Positions 1 through 6,560 of a DNA stretch of 39,120 nucleotides are shown in pieces. How positions within the stretch are numbered: position 1 is the first letter of the stretch; every line of letters begins with the position of its first letter. The notes beneath the pieces were generated by a model. That model was given only the letters and a program-made list of their open reading frames with translations, searched no databases and was not told where the DNA came from. Source of the stretch: a virus; IMG/VR virus record IMGVR_UViG_3300020452_000067, positions 1-39,120 of that record; one strand, written 5' to 3'. The position numbers and the translations under genes were made by a program.

Positions 1-889
1 CAATTAATTCAGAGTAAGACTCATGTAACTCACATCCTATATAATGTCTTCCTAATTTCTTTGCTACCATAGCAGTAGTTCCAGATCCCATAAATGGATC
101 AAGAATTATATCACCTTCTTGACTTCCTGCCAATATGCAAGGTTCTATCAAGTCAGGTGGATAAACCGCAAAGTGAGCATCTTTGTATGGTTTATTTGTT
201 ATTGACCAAACAGATCTTTTATTCTTCCTGTCATAAGACTTGGATAAACCACTATGAGGAGATAACCCAGTACCAGAATTATGGTACTTACCTTTTGTGC
301 GATCTCTTGTTCCCCAGTCTTGTTTGACTGGTTCTTTGATTGCTTCATTGTCATAATAATACTTTTTGTTTTTACTCAAAAGAAAAATGTATTCATGTGA
401 CTTTGTACATCTATCTTTTACTGACTCAGGCATAGGATTAGGTTTGTGCCATATAATATCTTGACGCAAATACCATCCATCTTTCCTTAGTGCAAATGCC
501 AACATCCAAGGGATGCCGATTAAATCTTTCTCTTTTAATCCTTCTAATTTATTTGCTCTACGATTGCATTTAGTTGGTAAATCCTGATTAGTTTTAGATA
601 CTGATTGCTTAACTAATCCTTGACCTTTTCCTGGTCTATAGTTATAATAACTATCTCCTATGTTTACCCATAGGACTCCATCATCAGATAGGACATTCTT
701 CACTTCTCTGAATACTTGAACTAACGATTCAATATATTCTTCGGGTGTATTCTCTTGCCCTATTTGATTTTCTTCTCCTCCATAATCCCTTAATCCATAG
801 TAAGGTGGTGATGTTACACACATCTGAACCTTACTATCAATTGTTTTTAGGGTATCCTTACAATCTCCAAATAATATGGTATCTTTCAT
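1..889 (-). CDS. DNA methyltransferase (N6-adenine or N4-cytosine type), 3' end cut by window
   Basis: Transfers a methyl group from S-adenosylmethionine to an amino group of adenine or cytosine in DNA. Reading leftward from the ATG at 889, the protein opens MKDTILFGDC and shows the catalytic motif TSPPYYGLRDYG near residue 25. Near the visible end comes the SAM-binding motif DPFMGSGTT. The catalytic motif preceding the SAM motif fits the beta-class (CcrM/MboII-like) arrangement. About 296 codons are present and the frame is open to base 1, so the C-terminus is missing. The start overlaps the stop of the 54-residue gene upstream by one base (TAATG), so the two are probably translationally coupled. 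No restriction endonuclease is recognisable next to it. It may be an orphan enzyme protecting phage DNA or mimicking host methylation. Target sequence and base cannot be told from sequence. Confidence 0.88.
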   Translation of the reverse strand, partial: MKDTILFGDCKDTLKTIDSKVQMCVTSPPYYGLRDYGGEENQIGQENTPEEYIESLVQVFREVKNVLSDDGVLWVNIGDSYYNYRPGKGQGLVKQSVSKTNQDLPTKCNRRANKLEGLKEKDLIGIPWMLAFALRKDGWYLRQDIIWHKPNPMPESVKDRCTKSHEYIFLLSKNKKYYYDNEAIKEPVKQDWGTRDRTKGKYHNSGTGLSPHSGLSKSYDRKNKRSVWSITNKPYKDAHFAVYPPDLIEPCILAGSQEGDIILDPFMGSGTTAMVAKKLGRHYIGCELHESYSELI

Positions 890-1053
890 TAGTTGAGATT
901 TACTCTTTTAATGTCAACATCACCATACTGTTCTCTGATAGTTCTCTTTGCACTATCATAATTAGTTGCAGGGACATCAACAGTAATTAGTCCCATATCA
1001 TTACGATAAAATGTGACTGACGCTGTTCGATTGTTTGTATCAAATAAAGACAT
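889..1053 (-). CDS. Hypothetical 54-residue protein
   Basis: A short ORF beginning MSLFDTNNRTASVTFYRNDM and ending VDIKRVNLN. It is not recognised. The sequence alternates short hydrophobic stretches with charged residues, suggesting a small folded soluble protein. There is no signal peptide or membrane segment. Its stop shares one base with the start of the methyltransferase downstream (TAATG), the packing seen between most real genes here. It lies 15 bases downstream of the 56-residue gene. Context points to an early or accessory operon with helicase and methyltransferase. Function unknown. Confidence 0.6.
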   Translation of the reverse strand: MSLFDTNNRTASVTFYRNDMGLITVDVPATNYDSAKRTIREQYGDVDIKRVNLN

Positions 1054-1068
1054 AATAATAAAATAGGA

Positions 1069-1239
1069 TTAGGATACTGGTGGAATAGTAGTTAAGTTCT
1101 TAACAATTTGTATGCTAGTTCCATCACGATTTTGGATGAAATTCTTAGCAGCAGTAGGTGTTGATGCTGTAACTTCTTCTGTTACTTCAGTAGATGAACC
1201 ATCTACCTTATAAGTTACAACTTGAATGAAAGTAGTCAT
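1069..1239 (-). CDS. Hypothetical 56-residue protein
   Basis: A short ORF starting MTTFIQVVTYKVDGSS and ending IVKNLTTIPPVS. The start overlaps the helicase stop by one base (TAATG at 1237-1241), which supports a real coupled gene. The composition (Thr and Val rich, no membrane segment) suggests a small beta-rich protein. The pattern 'TPTAAKNFIQNRDG' resembles small phage proteins that carry one helix between strands, but no family is recognised. It sits between the helicase and another small protein in the same leftward operon. Confidence 0.6.
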   Translation of the reverse strand: MTTFIQVVTYKVDGSSTEVTEEVTASTPTAAKNFIQNRDGTSIQIVKNLTTIPPVS

Positions 1240-2480
1240 TAGTTTGCGAATGAATGTGCAGGTAATCCGTCTTCAAAAATTAACTCAATTAGTTTTTGAA
1301 GTCTGTTTCTAGTTGCCTTACTAGATTTACTGTTGACAGGAACATTTACTATACCATGTGGTTTGCGATATGATTCTGTATCACCCGCTTTAAGTTTGTT
1401 TTCCTGTATATCTTGATAATCATATTTATGTAATCTGATGACCCTTCCAATAGTCTGTGCCATTTCAATTACAGGTAGATTTCTCAACAATACAGTATGA
1501 GTAAGACCTCTGACATTGATACCCTCTGATAGGATAGAATAATGAAACAAGATAAACTTCTTGTCATCATCATCACCCCATTTAGTAAGAGTATCAAAGA
1601 ATTTGTCTCTACGAACTTTCTTTTTATTGATATATGCACCATGCTTAGATGTAATGTGCATAATATGATAATCTCTCTTGTATAGTTCAGTAATAATGTC
1701 AGTTTGTGATAACATTGCCCATAGGACTCTAGTATTAGGTGATGCAACTAATACCTTAGAGTTATCACTCTCATCAATATTGTCTAGTATGTCTAGGACG
1801 ACATCCCTGTCAATCTCACTAGCATTTTCTTTGTTTCTCTCTTCTTCTCTATCAAATACTTCTAGTTTAGGTGATAGAATACATCCACTTTTTACTAACT
1901 CTGGAGCAGGGACATTTAATAGAGTATTACCAAATACTTTAGTATTGTTCATACCTCTCTTGTTATCTGCTGATCTAGTGTACTTAGGTGTAGCAGTAAA
2001 GAAATACTTTCTAGTAGAATGTCTTGCGAAGTATGATACAGCATCAAAGAAATTTCTTTGTACTGAGTTATGTGCTTCATCAAAATATATTGTATCGACA
2101 TTGATGCTAGAATCAGCAATCTTATGTAGTGAATGGTATGTAGTAAAGATGAGTTGATTTTCTGTGCTGTTGAAATGCCAGTCATCAATTACATCAGTTT
2201 TAGTTGTACTCTTGAACTCTGTTTCTGCACTATGTACATGAAGCACCTCTACATTTTTGATATGAGTCAAAAACTCTGAGCATAATTGTTGTGCTAGTAG
2301 TATTCTAGGAGCAACAACAATAATAGTCTTAGGTAGAGTAGTATTTTCTAGTTGTCTGAAAGCATCAGCAATCATACAAATAGTCTTACCTCCACCAGTA
2401 GGAACATAGACACATCCTTTAGGATGTTTTGCCATTATGTTAAGTGCTTTAGTTTGATGTGATTTAAGTGTTGTATTCAA
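1239..2480 (-). CDS. SF2 DEAD/DEAH-type helicase
   Basis: ATP-dependent nucleic-acid helicase or translocase, probably acting on phage DNA in replication, recombination or repair. Visible motifs: Walker A VPTGGGKT at residues 26-33, motif Ia VVAPRILLAQQL near 55-66, DEAH box FDEAH at 133-137, motif III-like FFTATP near 160, and motif VI QTIGRVIRLHK in the C-terminal RecA fold. At 413 residues it is shorter than T4 UvsW and lacks an obvious extra domain. The reading frame has no ATG before the Walker A region. The start is taken as TTG at 2480, because the preceding LKSHQTKAL segment resembles the N-terminal Q-motif region; a later ATG would lose it. A TATAAT box lies about 22 bases upstream. 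It may be UvsW-like or a separate helicase; sequence alone does not decide. Confidence 0.85.
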   Translation of the reverse strand: MNTTLKSHQTKALNIMAKHPKGCVYVPTGGGKTICMIADAFRQLENTTLPKTIIVVAPRILLAQQLCSEFLTHIKNVEVLHVHSAETEFKSTTKTDVIDDWHFNSTENQLIFTTYHSLHKIADSSINVDTIYFDEAHNSVQRNFFDAVSYFARHSTRKYFFTATPKYTRSADNKRGMNNTKVFGNTLLNVPAPELVKSGCILSPKLEVFDREEERNKENASEIDRDVVLDILDNIDESDNSKVLVASPNTRVLWAMLSQTDIITELYKRDYHIMHITSKHGAYINKKKVRRDKFFDTLTKWGDDDDKKFILFHYSILSEGINVRGLTHTVLLRNLPVIEMAQTIGRVIRLHKYDYQDIQENKLKAGDTESYRKPHGIVNVPVNSKSSKATRNRLQKLIELIFEDGLPAHSFAN

Positions 2481-2501
2481 AGTTTTGCTGTCAATAATAA
2501 T

Positions 2502-2507
2502 ATTATA
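2502..2507 (-). promoter_or_regulatory. Putative -10 box upstream of helicase
   Basis: On the minus strand the sequence reads CATTATAATATT, a perfect TATAAT with no convincing -35 box. A transcript would begin near 2495, about 15 bases before the TTG start of the helicase. It lies in the 66-base gap between the 114-residue gene and the helicase. In such AT-rich DNA one hexamer alone is weak evidence. Confidence 0.3.
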
Positions 2508-2546
2508 ATGGATAATGAATATAAAATCTGCTATTGATGTGACAGT

Positions 2547-2891
2547 TTAGAAATTGTAATCGTAAAATGCTCTCCATCCTTCATGTATGGTAGTCGGTCT
2601 AGTAGAGTTATCTCCACATCTACACCATCTACCATTTTTCCTTAAACTAAATTTACTAATTCTACCATCTTCATTTCTGGTAAAATCATATCGTTGACTA
2701 TTATTATTTGTACAATGTCCTGCAAATCCACCAGGAATTATCTCAGGTTTCCAGTCCTTTTGTAATGTATATTTGTCTTCCTGTATCCATACAAATTTTG
2801 GTGTTCTCTTAATAACAGTAGCAGGGTGAACATCACTATAAAAGTAGATGCCACAATGATCTCCTACTTTAGGTTGCCATTTAATTTTCAT
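2547..2891 (-). CDS. Hypothetical 114-residue phage protein
   Basis: Begins MKIKWQPKVGDHCGIYFYSD and contains a GGFAGHCTNNNSQ segment followed by a basic, aromatic region with RKNGRWCRCGD. The N-terminal half (GDHCGIYFYSDVHPATVIKRTPKFVWIQED) has the look of a small beta-barrel of the kind found in SH3-like or Tudor-like folds; that is only an impression. Conserved Gly, His, Cys and Trp residues suggest a binding protein. I recall similar proteins in other marine phages but cannot name a family. The start is supported by a 4-base ATGA overlap with the stop of the following small gene. Function unknown. Confidence 0.75.
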   Translation of the reverse strand: MKIKWQPKVGDHCGIYFYSDVHPATVIKRTPKFVWIQEDKYTLQKDWKPEIIPGGFAGHCTNNNSQRYDFTRNEDGRISKFSLRKNGRWCRCGDNSTRPTTIHEGWRAFYDYNF

Positions 2892-3067
2892 GATAAGTAA
2901 GTCTCCTTTGCCATTGTGATTGCTTGAAACAGATTATCGAAAGTTTGCATATCAAAATCTGGATTTGCTTGAGGATTAACCATCTGATTATGTTCACACA
3001 TAATATTATAGAGCATCATGTATTGACCTTTAGTAACATCAATGTTTAATCCTTTTTCTCTGTTCAT
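2888..3067 (-). CDS. Hypothetical 59-residue protein
   Basis: A short ORF, MNREKGLNIDVTKGQYMMLY to MAKETYLS, likely mostly helical and rich in Met, Asn and Gln. Its stop overlaps the ATG of the 114-residue gene by four bases (ATGA at 2888-2891), which strongly supports it as real. It is the first gene after the 124-base intergenic gap that holds a TATAAT box, so it probably opens the transcription unit running to the methyltransferase. No family is recognised. Confidence 0.65.
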   Translation of the reverse strand: MNREKGLNIDVTKGQYMMLYNIMCEHNQMVNPQANPDFDMQTFDNLFQAITMAKETYLS

Positions 3068-3092
3068 AATAATAAATCTGTCTTATACATCT

Positions 3093-3098
3093 ATTATA
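3093..3098 (-). promoter_or_regulatory. Putative host-type promoter (-10 box GCTATAATA)
   Basis: In the longest gene-free gap of the window (3068-3191) the minus strand reads TTCGCTATAATAGATG. The TATAAT is perfect; the expected -35 region (about 3116-3121) is only TAAAAG. The predicted start is about 3086, 19 bases before the ATG at 3067. The same GCTATAATA core recurs upstream of the nucleotidyltransferase and heme oxygenase genes, which supports a shared promoter class read by the host sigma factor. Nothing else is seen in the gap. Confidence 0.5.
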
Positions 3099-3191
3099 GC
3101 GAATCTAAGTCTCTTCTTTTATGTTTGTGTGTAGATATTTTTATTGTCACATTCCTCCTTGACATAAGTTTCTTTATGAAGTAGATAAAAT

Positions 3192-3452
3192 TCATCTAAT
3201 CACTCCATCCCTAGGATACTGACCCTGTGGTTCAGTAGGTAGAGGTTGATAATATCCTCTAGGTTGTCCTAATCTCTTTTGTATCATAATAGAGATAGTT
3301 TTATCGAACCACGCATCAAGTGATGACGACATTTGCCTATAACCAGAACCCACATAAATTTGTCCTGCAAATACTGATAGGGTTGCTGTTCCCCAAAATA
3401 GGTAATAGAATTTAGTCTTTACCTGTGCCTTTAGTTTTCGTTTAATTTCCAT
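3192..3452 (-). CDS. Small membrane protein, 86 residues
   Basis: A single hydrophobic segment, roughly residues 16-32 (YYLFWGTATLSVFAGQI), follows a basic N-terminus (MEIKRKLKAQVKTK). A soluble C-terminal tail rich in Pro, Gln and Arg comes after it (QPRGYYQPLPTEPQGQYP). The charge pattern predicts the N-terminus inside the cytoplasm. The start overlaps the previous gene's stop by one base (TAATG). I recall small proteins of this kind in other cyanophage genomes, but no function is known to me. Neighbour to a second membrane protein, so the pair may act together at the host membrane. Confidence 0.72.
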   Translation of the reverse strand: MEIKRKLKAQVKTKFYYLFWGTATLSVFAGQIYVGSGYRQMSSSLDAWFDKTISIMIQKRLGQPRGYYQPLPTEPQGQYPRDGVIR

Positions 3453-3706
3453 TAATTAATTCCAATAGCAATTTTACTGAATCCTATTGTCAATAGGAAT
3501 ACAAACATTATTACGACATCCCACATTTTATTTTGAATATAAAATGGTAATGCCATCAACTCAAATGTGACATTGAACATAGCACCAACATAAGTGCTAA
3601 TATGTAATGTAACAAAGTATCCTAATATTATTCCATAAGTGCCTATCATTCTTGCTAGAACAATGGGTTTAGAGGTTTTCATTAATGATCTGGATGACTT
3701 CATCAC
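3452..3706 (-). CDS. Small membrane protein, 84 residues
   Basis: Two hydrophobic stretches are visible: about residues 22-45 (IGTYGIILGYFVTLHISTYV) and 62-80 (WDVVIMFVFLLTIGF). The N-terminus is basic. The start is uncertain: ATG at 3706 overlaps the upstream gene by 38 bases, while the in-frame ATG at 3682 (MKTSKPIV) overlaps by only 14 and would fit the tight packing better. Its stop overlaps the next start by one base. Not recognised; a membrane location is the only supportable statement. Confidence 0.7.
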   Translation of the reverse strand: MMKSSRSLMKTSKPIVLARMIGTYGIILGYFVTLHISTYVGAMFNVTFELMALPFYIQNKMWDVVIMFVFLLTIGFSKIAIGIN

Positions 3707-3944
3707 ATTTGTCAGGATAATCGTTTTTGTCTAAAAAGTGATCTTGAACAGTAAAACCGATCTGATCTAATGCTTTATTATAGCATTTTTTGACACTATT
3801 AACAAGTGCTATTATTTCATTATATGCTTTATCATCCATAATAAATCTATGTTTTAACTCTGGATTTTCTTCTATCTCTCTAAGGATATGATCTAATTGT
3901 TCCATCTGGAATAAATCAAGTCCAACTTTAATTTTGTTTCTCAT
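3669..3944 (-). CDS. Hypothetical acidic helical protein, 91 residues
   Basis: Begins MRNKIKVGLDLFQMEQLDHI and continues as a likely all-helical chain (ILREIEENPELKHRF, EIIALVNSVKKCYNKAL). There is no signal peptide or membrane segment. The start is fixed by a 4-base ATGA overlap (3941-3944) with the preceding gene. No family is recognised. It lies among other small proteins upstream of the helicase unit. Confidence 0.7.
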   Translation of the reverse strand: MRNKIKVGLDLFQMEQLDHILREIEENPELKHRFIMDDKAYNEIIALVNSVKKCYNKALDQIGFTVQDHFLDKNDYPDKCDEVIQIINENL

Positions 3945-4189
3945 TTTGGTGTATCTCCCTCCTCATATTCTGTAACTTCAAACATATCAATTATTGAGTC
4001 CATACCCTCTCTGATATACTTATGTCTAGTTTCTGCTCTTTTGTTTGTTAGGTGACTTCTAAAATAAGTATCATATTTAATATAATCTTCTGCCATACCA
4101 TTTATTTTACAGTATTCTTTAAGTCCTTCCCATACCATGTCCCATGCTTCATCAGACATAATATCTCTTGCTTTGTGTTGATTAGTCAT
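3941..4189 (-). CDS. Hypothetical 82-residue protein
   Basis: A charged, soluble, probably helical protein (MTNQHKARDIMSDEAWDMVW; acidic C-terminus EVTEYEEGDTPK). Both ends are joined to neighbours by ATGA overlaps: the start overlaps the stop of the 38-residue gene at 4186-4189, and the stop overlaps the start of the 91-residue gene at 3941-3944. This argues firmly that it is translated as part of a coupled series. Function unknown. Confidence 0.7.
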   Translation of the reverse strand: MTNQHKARDIMSDEAWDMVWEGLKEYCKINGMAEDYIKYDTYFRSHLTNKRAETRHKYIREGMDSIIDMFEVTEYEEGDTPK

Positions 4190-4302
4190 AGGATTGAAAT
4201 AGTTTGTGAACCATCAGGATTGTCTGTGATTGTTATTTTTTTATTTGGATGAGACTTTTGTAATAGTCTCTTCAATTTTAAGTTTTTTAATAGTTTTTTC
4301 AT
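4186..4302 (-). CDS. Very small basic protein, 38 residues
   Basis: MKKLLKNLKLKRLLQKSHPN followed by KKITITDNPDGSQTISIL. It is strongly basic, with an amphipathic Lys/Leu helix in the first half. It would be dismissed by length, but its start overlaps the stop of the 242-residue gene by four bases (ATGA, 4299-4302), and its stop overlaps the next start in the same way (4186-4189). It therefore fills exactly the only gap in an otherwise continuous coupled series. It could bind nucleic acid or a membrane surface; that is inference. Confidence 0.65.
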   Translation of the reverse strand: MKKLLKNLKLKRLLQKSHPNKKITITDNPDGSQTISIL

Positions 4303-5027
4303 CTATAAATGTGAAACATCATACCATGATAACCAGAATTATATTTCTTACCACTACCCTTCATTTGTAGATGAAATAGTTTTTCACCATCTTTAGTTCT
4401 AAACTCTGCGGTAGTATTATTTAATGTCCACTTACCAGTTTTTACTTTTGTTCTTAATGTATCTAATGGAATCATAGTTATTCTCTCAGTACCCTTTAAA
4501 TGCCATACAAGAGTATTTACTGACTCACCTTCAAATCCCTTTGCAACAACTACCTCAAATACTTCCATCTTATTTGTATTCATCCATCTTAAGAATGATG
4601 ATGACACCTTAGTATCAATATTATTTTTATATACTCTGTTTTGATGTATTTCTTTATCAGATAATTCAAGTGTAGGATGTTTCTCTTGTACAATGGATTT
4701 TAGTCCTTCATTTGGATAACCAAAGAATTGAGTTAGAAATTCTCCACATAATGTATTAGATAATTTAAAGTGTTTAATCCATTTAGAGGTAGAATATAAA
4801 CCTACCTGTGTGTGGTTTTTTGATACACTCTTTACACTATAATTCCAGTCTCTAGTCTCTTCTTTAATATCAACCTTAGTATTTGGTTTTCCGTCAACAG
4901 TATGTTTACCACCAAACAAATTGTCAAATGTAGCAGCAAGTTTATGTTCAAACTCATGTCCTGCTACCTTAGCGTTTTTACCTGCAATTTGTGATGCTAC
5001 CATTTCTGACCTTTTTGGAATTTTCAT
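4299..5027 (-). CDS. Unknown 242-residue protein, possibly nuclease-like
   Basis: Begins MKIPKRSEMVASQIAGKNAK. Residues about 22-60 read GHEFEHKLAATFDNLFGGKH then TKVDIKEETRDWNYSVKSVS. A helix with Glu followed by Asp and then a strand with S-V-K is the rough layout of PD-(D/E)XK nuclease cores, with Ser where the second acidic residue usually stands. That makes a nuclease-like fold possible, but activity is doubtful. The C-terminus (HLQMKGSGKKYNSGYHGMMFHIYR) is rich in Lys, Gly and His. It lies 24 bases downstream of the halogenase and has its own TATAAT box, so it need not belong to that pathway. A methyltransferase lies further along the same strand, which keeps a restriction-like role open. 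Confidence 0.72.
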   Translation of the reverse strand: MKIPKRSEMVASQIAGKNAKVAGHEFEHKLAATFDNLFGGKHTVDGKPNTKVDIKEETRDWNYSVKSVSKNHTQVGLYSTSKWIKHFKLSNTLCGEFLTQFFGYPNEGLKSIVQEKHPTLELSDKEIHQNRVYKNNIDTKVSSSFLRWMNTNKMEVFEVVVAKGFEGESVNTLVWHLKGTERITMIPLDTLRTKVKTGKWTLNNTTAEFRTKDGEKLFHLQMKGSGKKYNSGYHGMMFHIYR

Positions 5028-5035
5028 ATATTTAC

Positions 5036-5041
5036 ATTATA
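5036..5041 (-). promoter_or_regulatory. Putative -10 box immediately upstream of the 242-residue gene
   Basis: The minus strand reads GGACTATAATGTAAATATATG with the ATG at 5027. The spacing would place the RNA start within about two bases of the start codon, giving an almost leaderless message. There is no clear -35 box. The halogenase stop lies 11 bases upstream of the hexamer. Moderate support comes from the same arrangement before the ligase-like gene. Confidence 0.42.
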
Positions 5042-5051
5042 GTCCATAATA

Positions 5052-6560
5052 TTATTGTAGGTAAGGTAGATGTGACAGATTTTTAATTGTCTCAAGATAT
5101 TCCTTATGATCTACCATATTAGTTTTACTCTTATAGTCTTGAATATAATCATGCTGTTGTTTAGCATCATCATATAATGCCTGTGGATTTTTCCTTGACC
5201 ACATATACTCCTCTATTGCTTTGTTATTAATCATGTTAATGCCTTTCATTATCTGTATATAATTATCGTTACCCCAGAAATCTAACATATCATCAGTATC
5301 AAATATATCTAGGAACTCATGCTTACATTTTTCCTCCAAAGTCCTTACCCAGTCAGTTTTATGATCTTTCATATATCTCCAGAATTTAGAGTCAGTTCTA
5401 TTAGTACAATAATGTAAGTTTAAAAATTGTGTGTAGTCAAACAATCTTTTATTCTGACACATATTAAATCTATCTCTATTATAGTCTAGCATTTTAAGAG
5501 TAGAATTTACACTCAAAAATGTCTCTACCATGAATGTAAGGTATTGATGAGTCAATGCTTCAAGTGGTTCTATAAATCCACCTGCTAAACCTACTGCTAC
5601 ACAATTTCCTATCCAAGGTTTTTTCCAGTATCCACTATTCCATTTAAGTATCTTTGGTTCTTCACTTAATCTTTCAGAATGATTTATTGCTAACCAATTA
5701 TCAAAGTCATGCTTTGCTTCATCATCAGTAGTAAACTTAGATGAGTACAAATAACCCGTACCATATTCAGTTTGTGACGGGATCTGCCAAATCCACCCAT
5801 TTTTAGTCGCATTTGCTAGTGTGTAACTAGGAATAAAATCACTGTGATTTTTTATTTTCTGTGGTATTGCCCTGTCTAATGGTAAATGCTCAGATAAATC
5901 TACCCACTCTGCATCATCCAACTTATTAAGTAACATAGCATTGAGTCCACTTGCATCTACAAATAAATCTGCAGTTACTTCCCCACTCTTCTCACATATA
6001 ATACTCTGTATATTTTTACCATCAGTTTTTACCTCACTCACTTTATCTTCTATAATATTGACTCTGCCCTTTAAATATTTGAATAGAAACTCACATAATT
6101 TATCTGTTGTTATATGAAATGCAAAATCATGCTTATGTAATTCATAATCAGCAGGAATAGTATTTGTTGGTTCATTGAAGTTAATGCCACCAGTATAACA
6201 ATCATTAAGTAGAGAATAAAAGGAACTCACATTACTTGTTAATATTTCACTTCTAGTTCCTGTTTCATCATCTGCAACTTCCACAAATCCATGATAATAC
6301 TGTGTATGTGGAATCCAGTCCTTGAACAATACACCTAACTTAACTGTTGCATCTAATTCTCTAATAACATCCTCTGTATTATATCCTAAAGTTTCTTCAA
6401 ACACATCAACAAAACTAGGTGTAGTTCCCTCCCCTACACCTATACTTTGATTCTCTGGATTATAATACAATGATATATTAACTTTATCTTTCCAAAAATT
6501 ATTGAATAATGCAGCAGTAACTAATCCAGATGTACCACCTCCAACTATTACTATATTCAT
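5052..6560 (-). CDS. Flavin-dependent tryptophan-halogenase-type enzyme
   Basis: In this family, reduced FAD and oxygen form hypohalous acid that chlorinates or brominates an aromatic substrate, classically tryptophan. From the ATG at 6560 the protein has 502 residues, the usual family length. FAD motif GGGTSG lies at 7-12. The lysine equivalent to the catalytic Lys of PrnA/PyrH is in TVKLGVLFKDW (Lys74). The family signature GWIWQIP is at 255-261, and the conserved GGFIEPLEALTH segment with its glutamates is near 327-338. All expected catalytic elements are therefore present. The start overlaps the stop of the flavoprotein-like gene upstream by four bases (ATGA, 6557-6560); a TTG at 6566 is less likely. 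Substrate and halide cannot be deduced. A reductase partner is not seen here and may come from the host. Confidence 0.9.
   Translation of the reverse strand: MNIVIVGGGTSGLVTAALFNNFWKDKVNISLYYNPENQSIGVGEGTTPSFVDVFEETLGYNTEDVIRELDATVKLGVLFKDWIPHTQYYHGFVEVADDETGTRSEILTSNVSSFYSLLNDCYTGGINFNEPTNTIPADYELHKHDFAFHITTDKLCEFLFKYLKGRVNIIEDKVSEVKTDGKNIQSIICEKSGEVTADLFVDASGLNAMLLNKLDDAEWVDLSEHLPLDRAIPQKIKNHSDFIPSYTLANATKNGWIWQIPSQTEYGTGYLYSSKFTTDDEAKHDFDNWLAINHSERLSEEPKILKWNSGYWKKPWIGNCVAVGLAGGFIEPLEALTHQYLTFMVETFLSVNSTLKMLDYNRDRFNMCQNKRLFDYTQFLNLHYCTNRTDSKFWRYMKDHKTDWVRTLEEKCKHEFLDIFDTDDMLDFWGNDNYIQIMKGINMINNKAIEEYMWSRKNPQALYDDAKQQHDYIQDYKSKTNMVDHKEYLETIKNLSHLPYLQ

Noticed and set aside
94-990. Plus-strand ORFs at the left edge
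   Set aside because: They lie antisense to the methyltransferase, whose TSPPYYG and FMGSGTT motifs are unmistakable.
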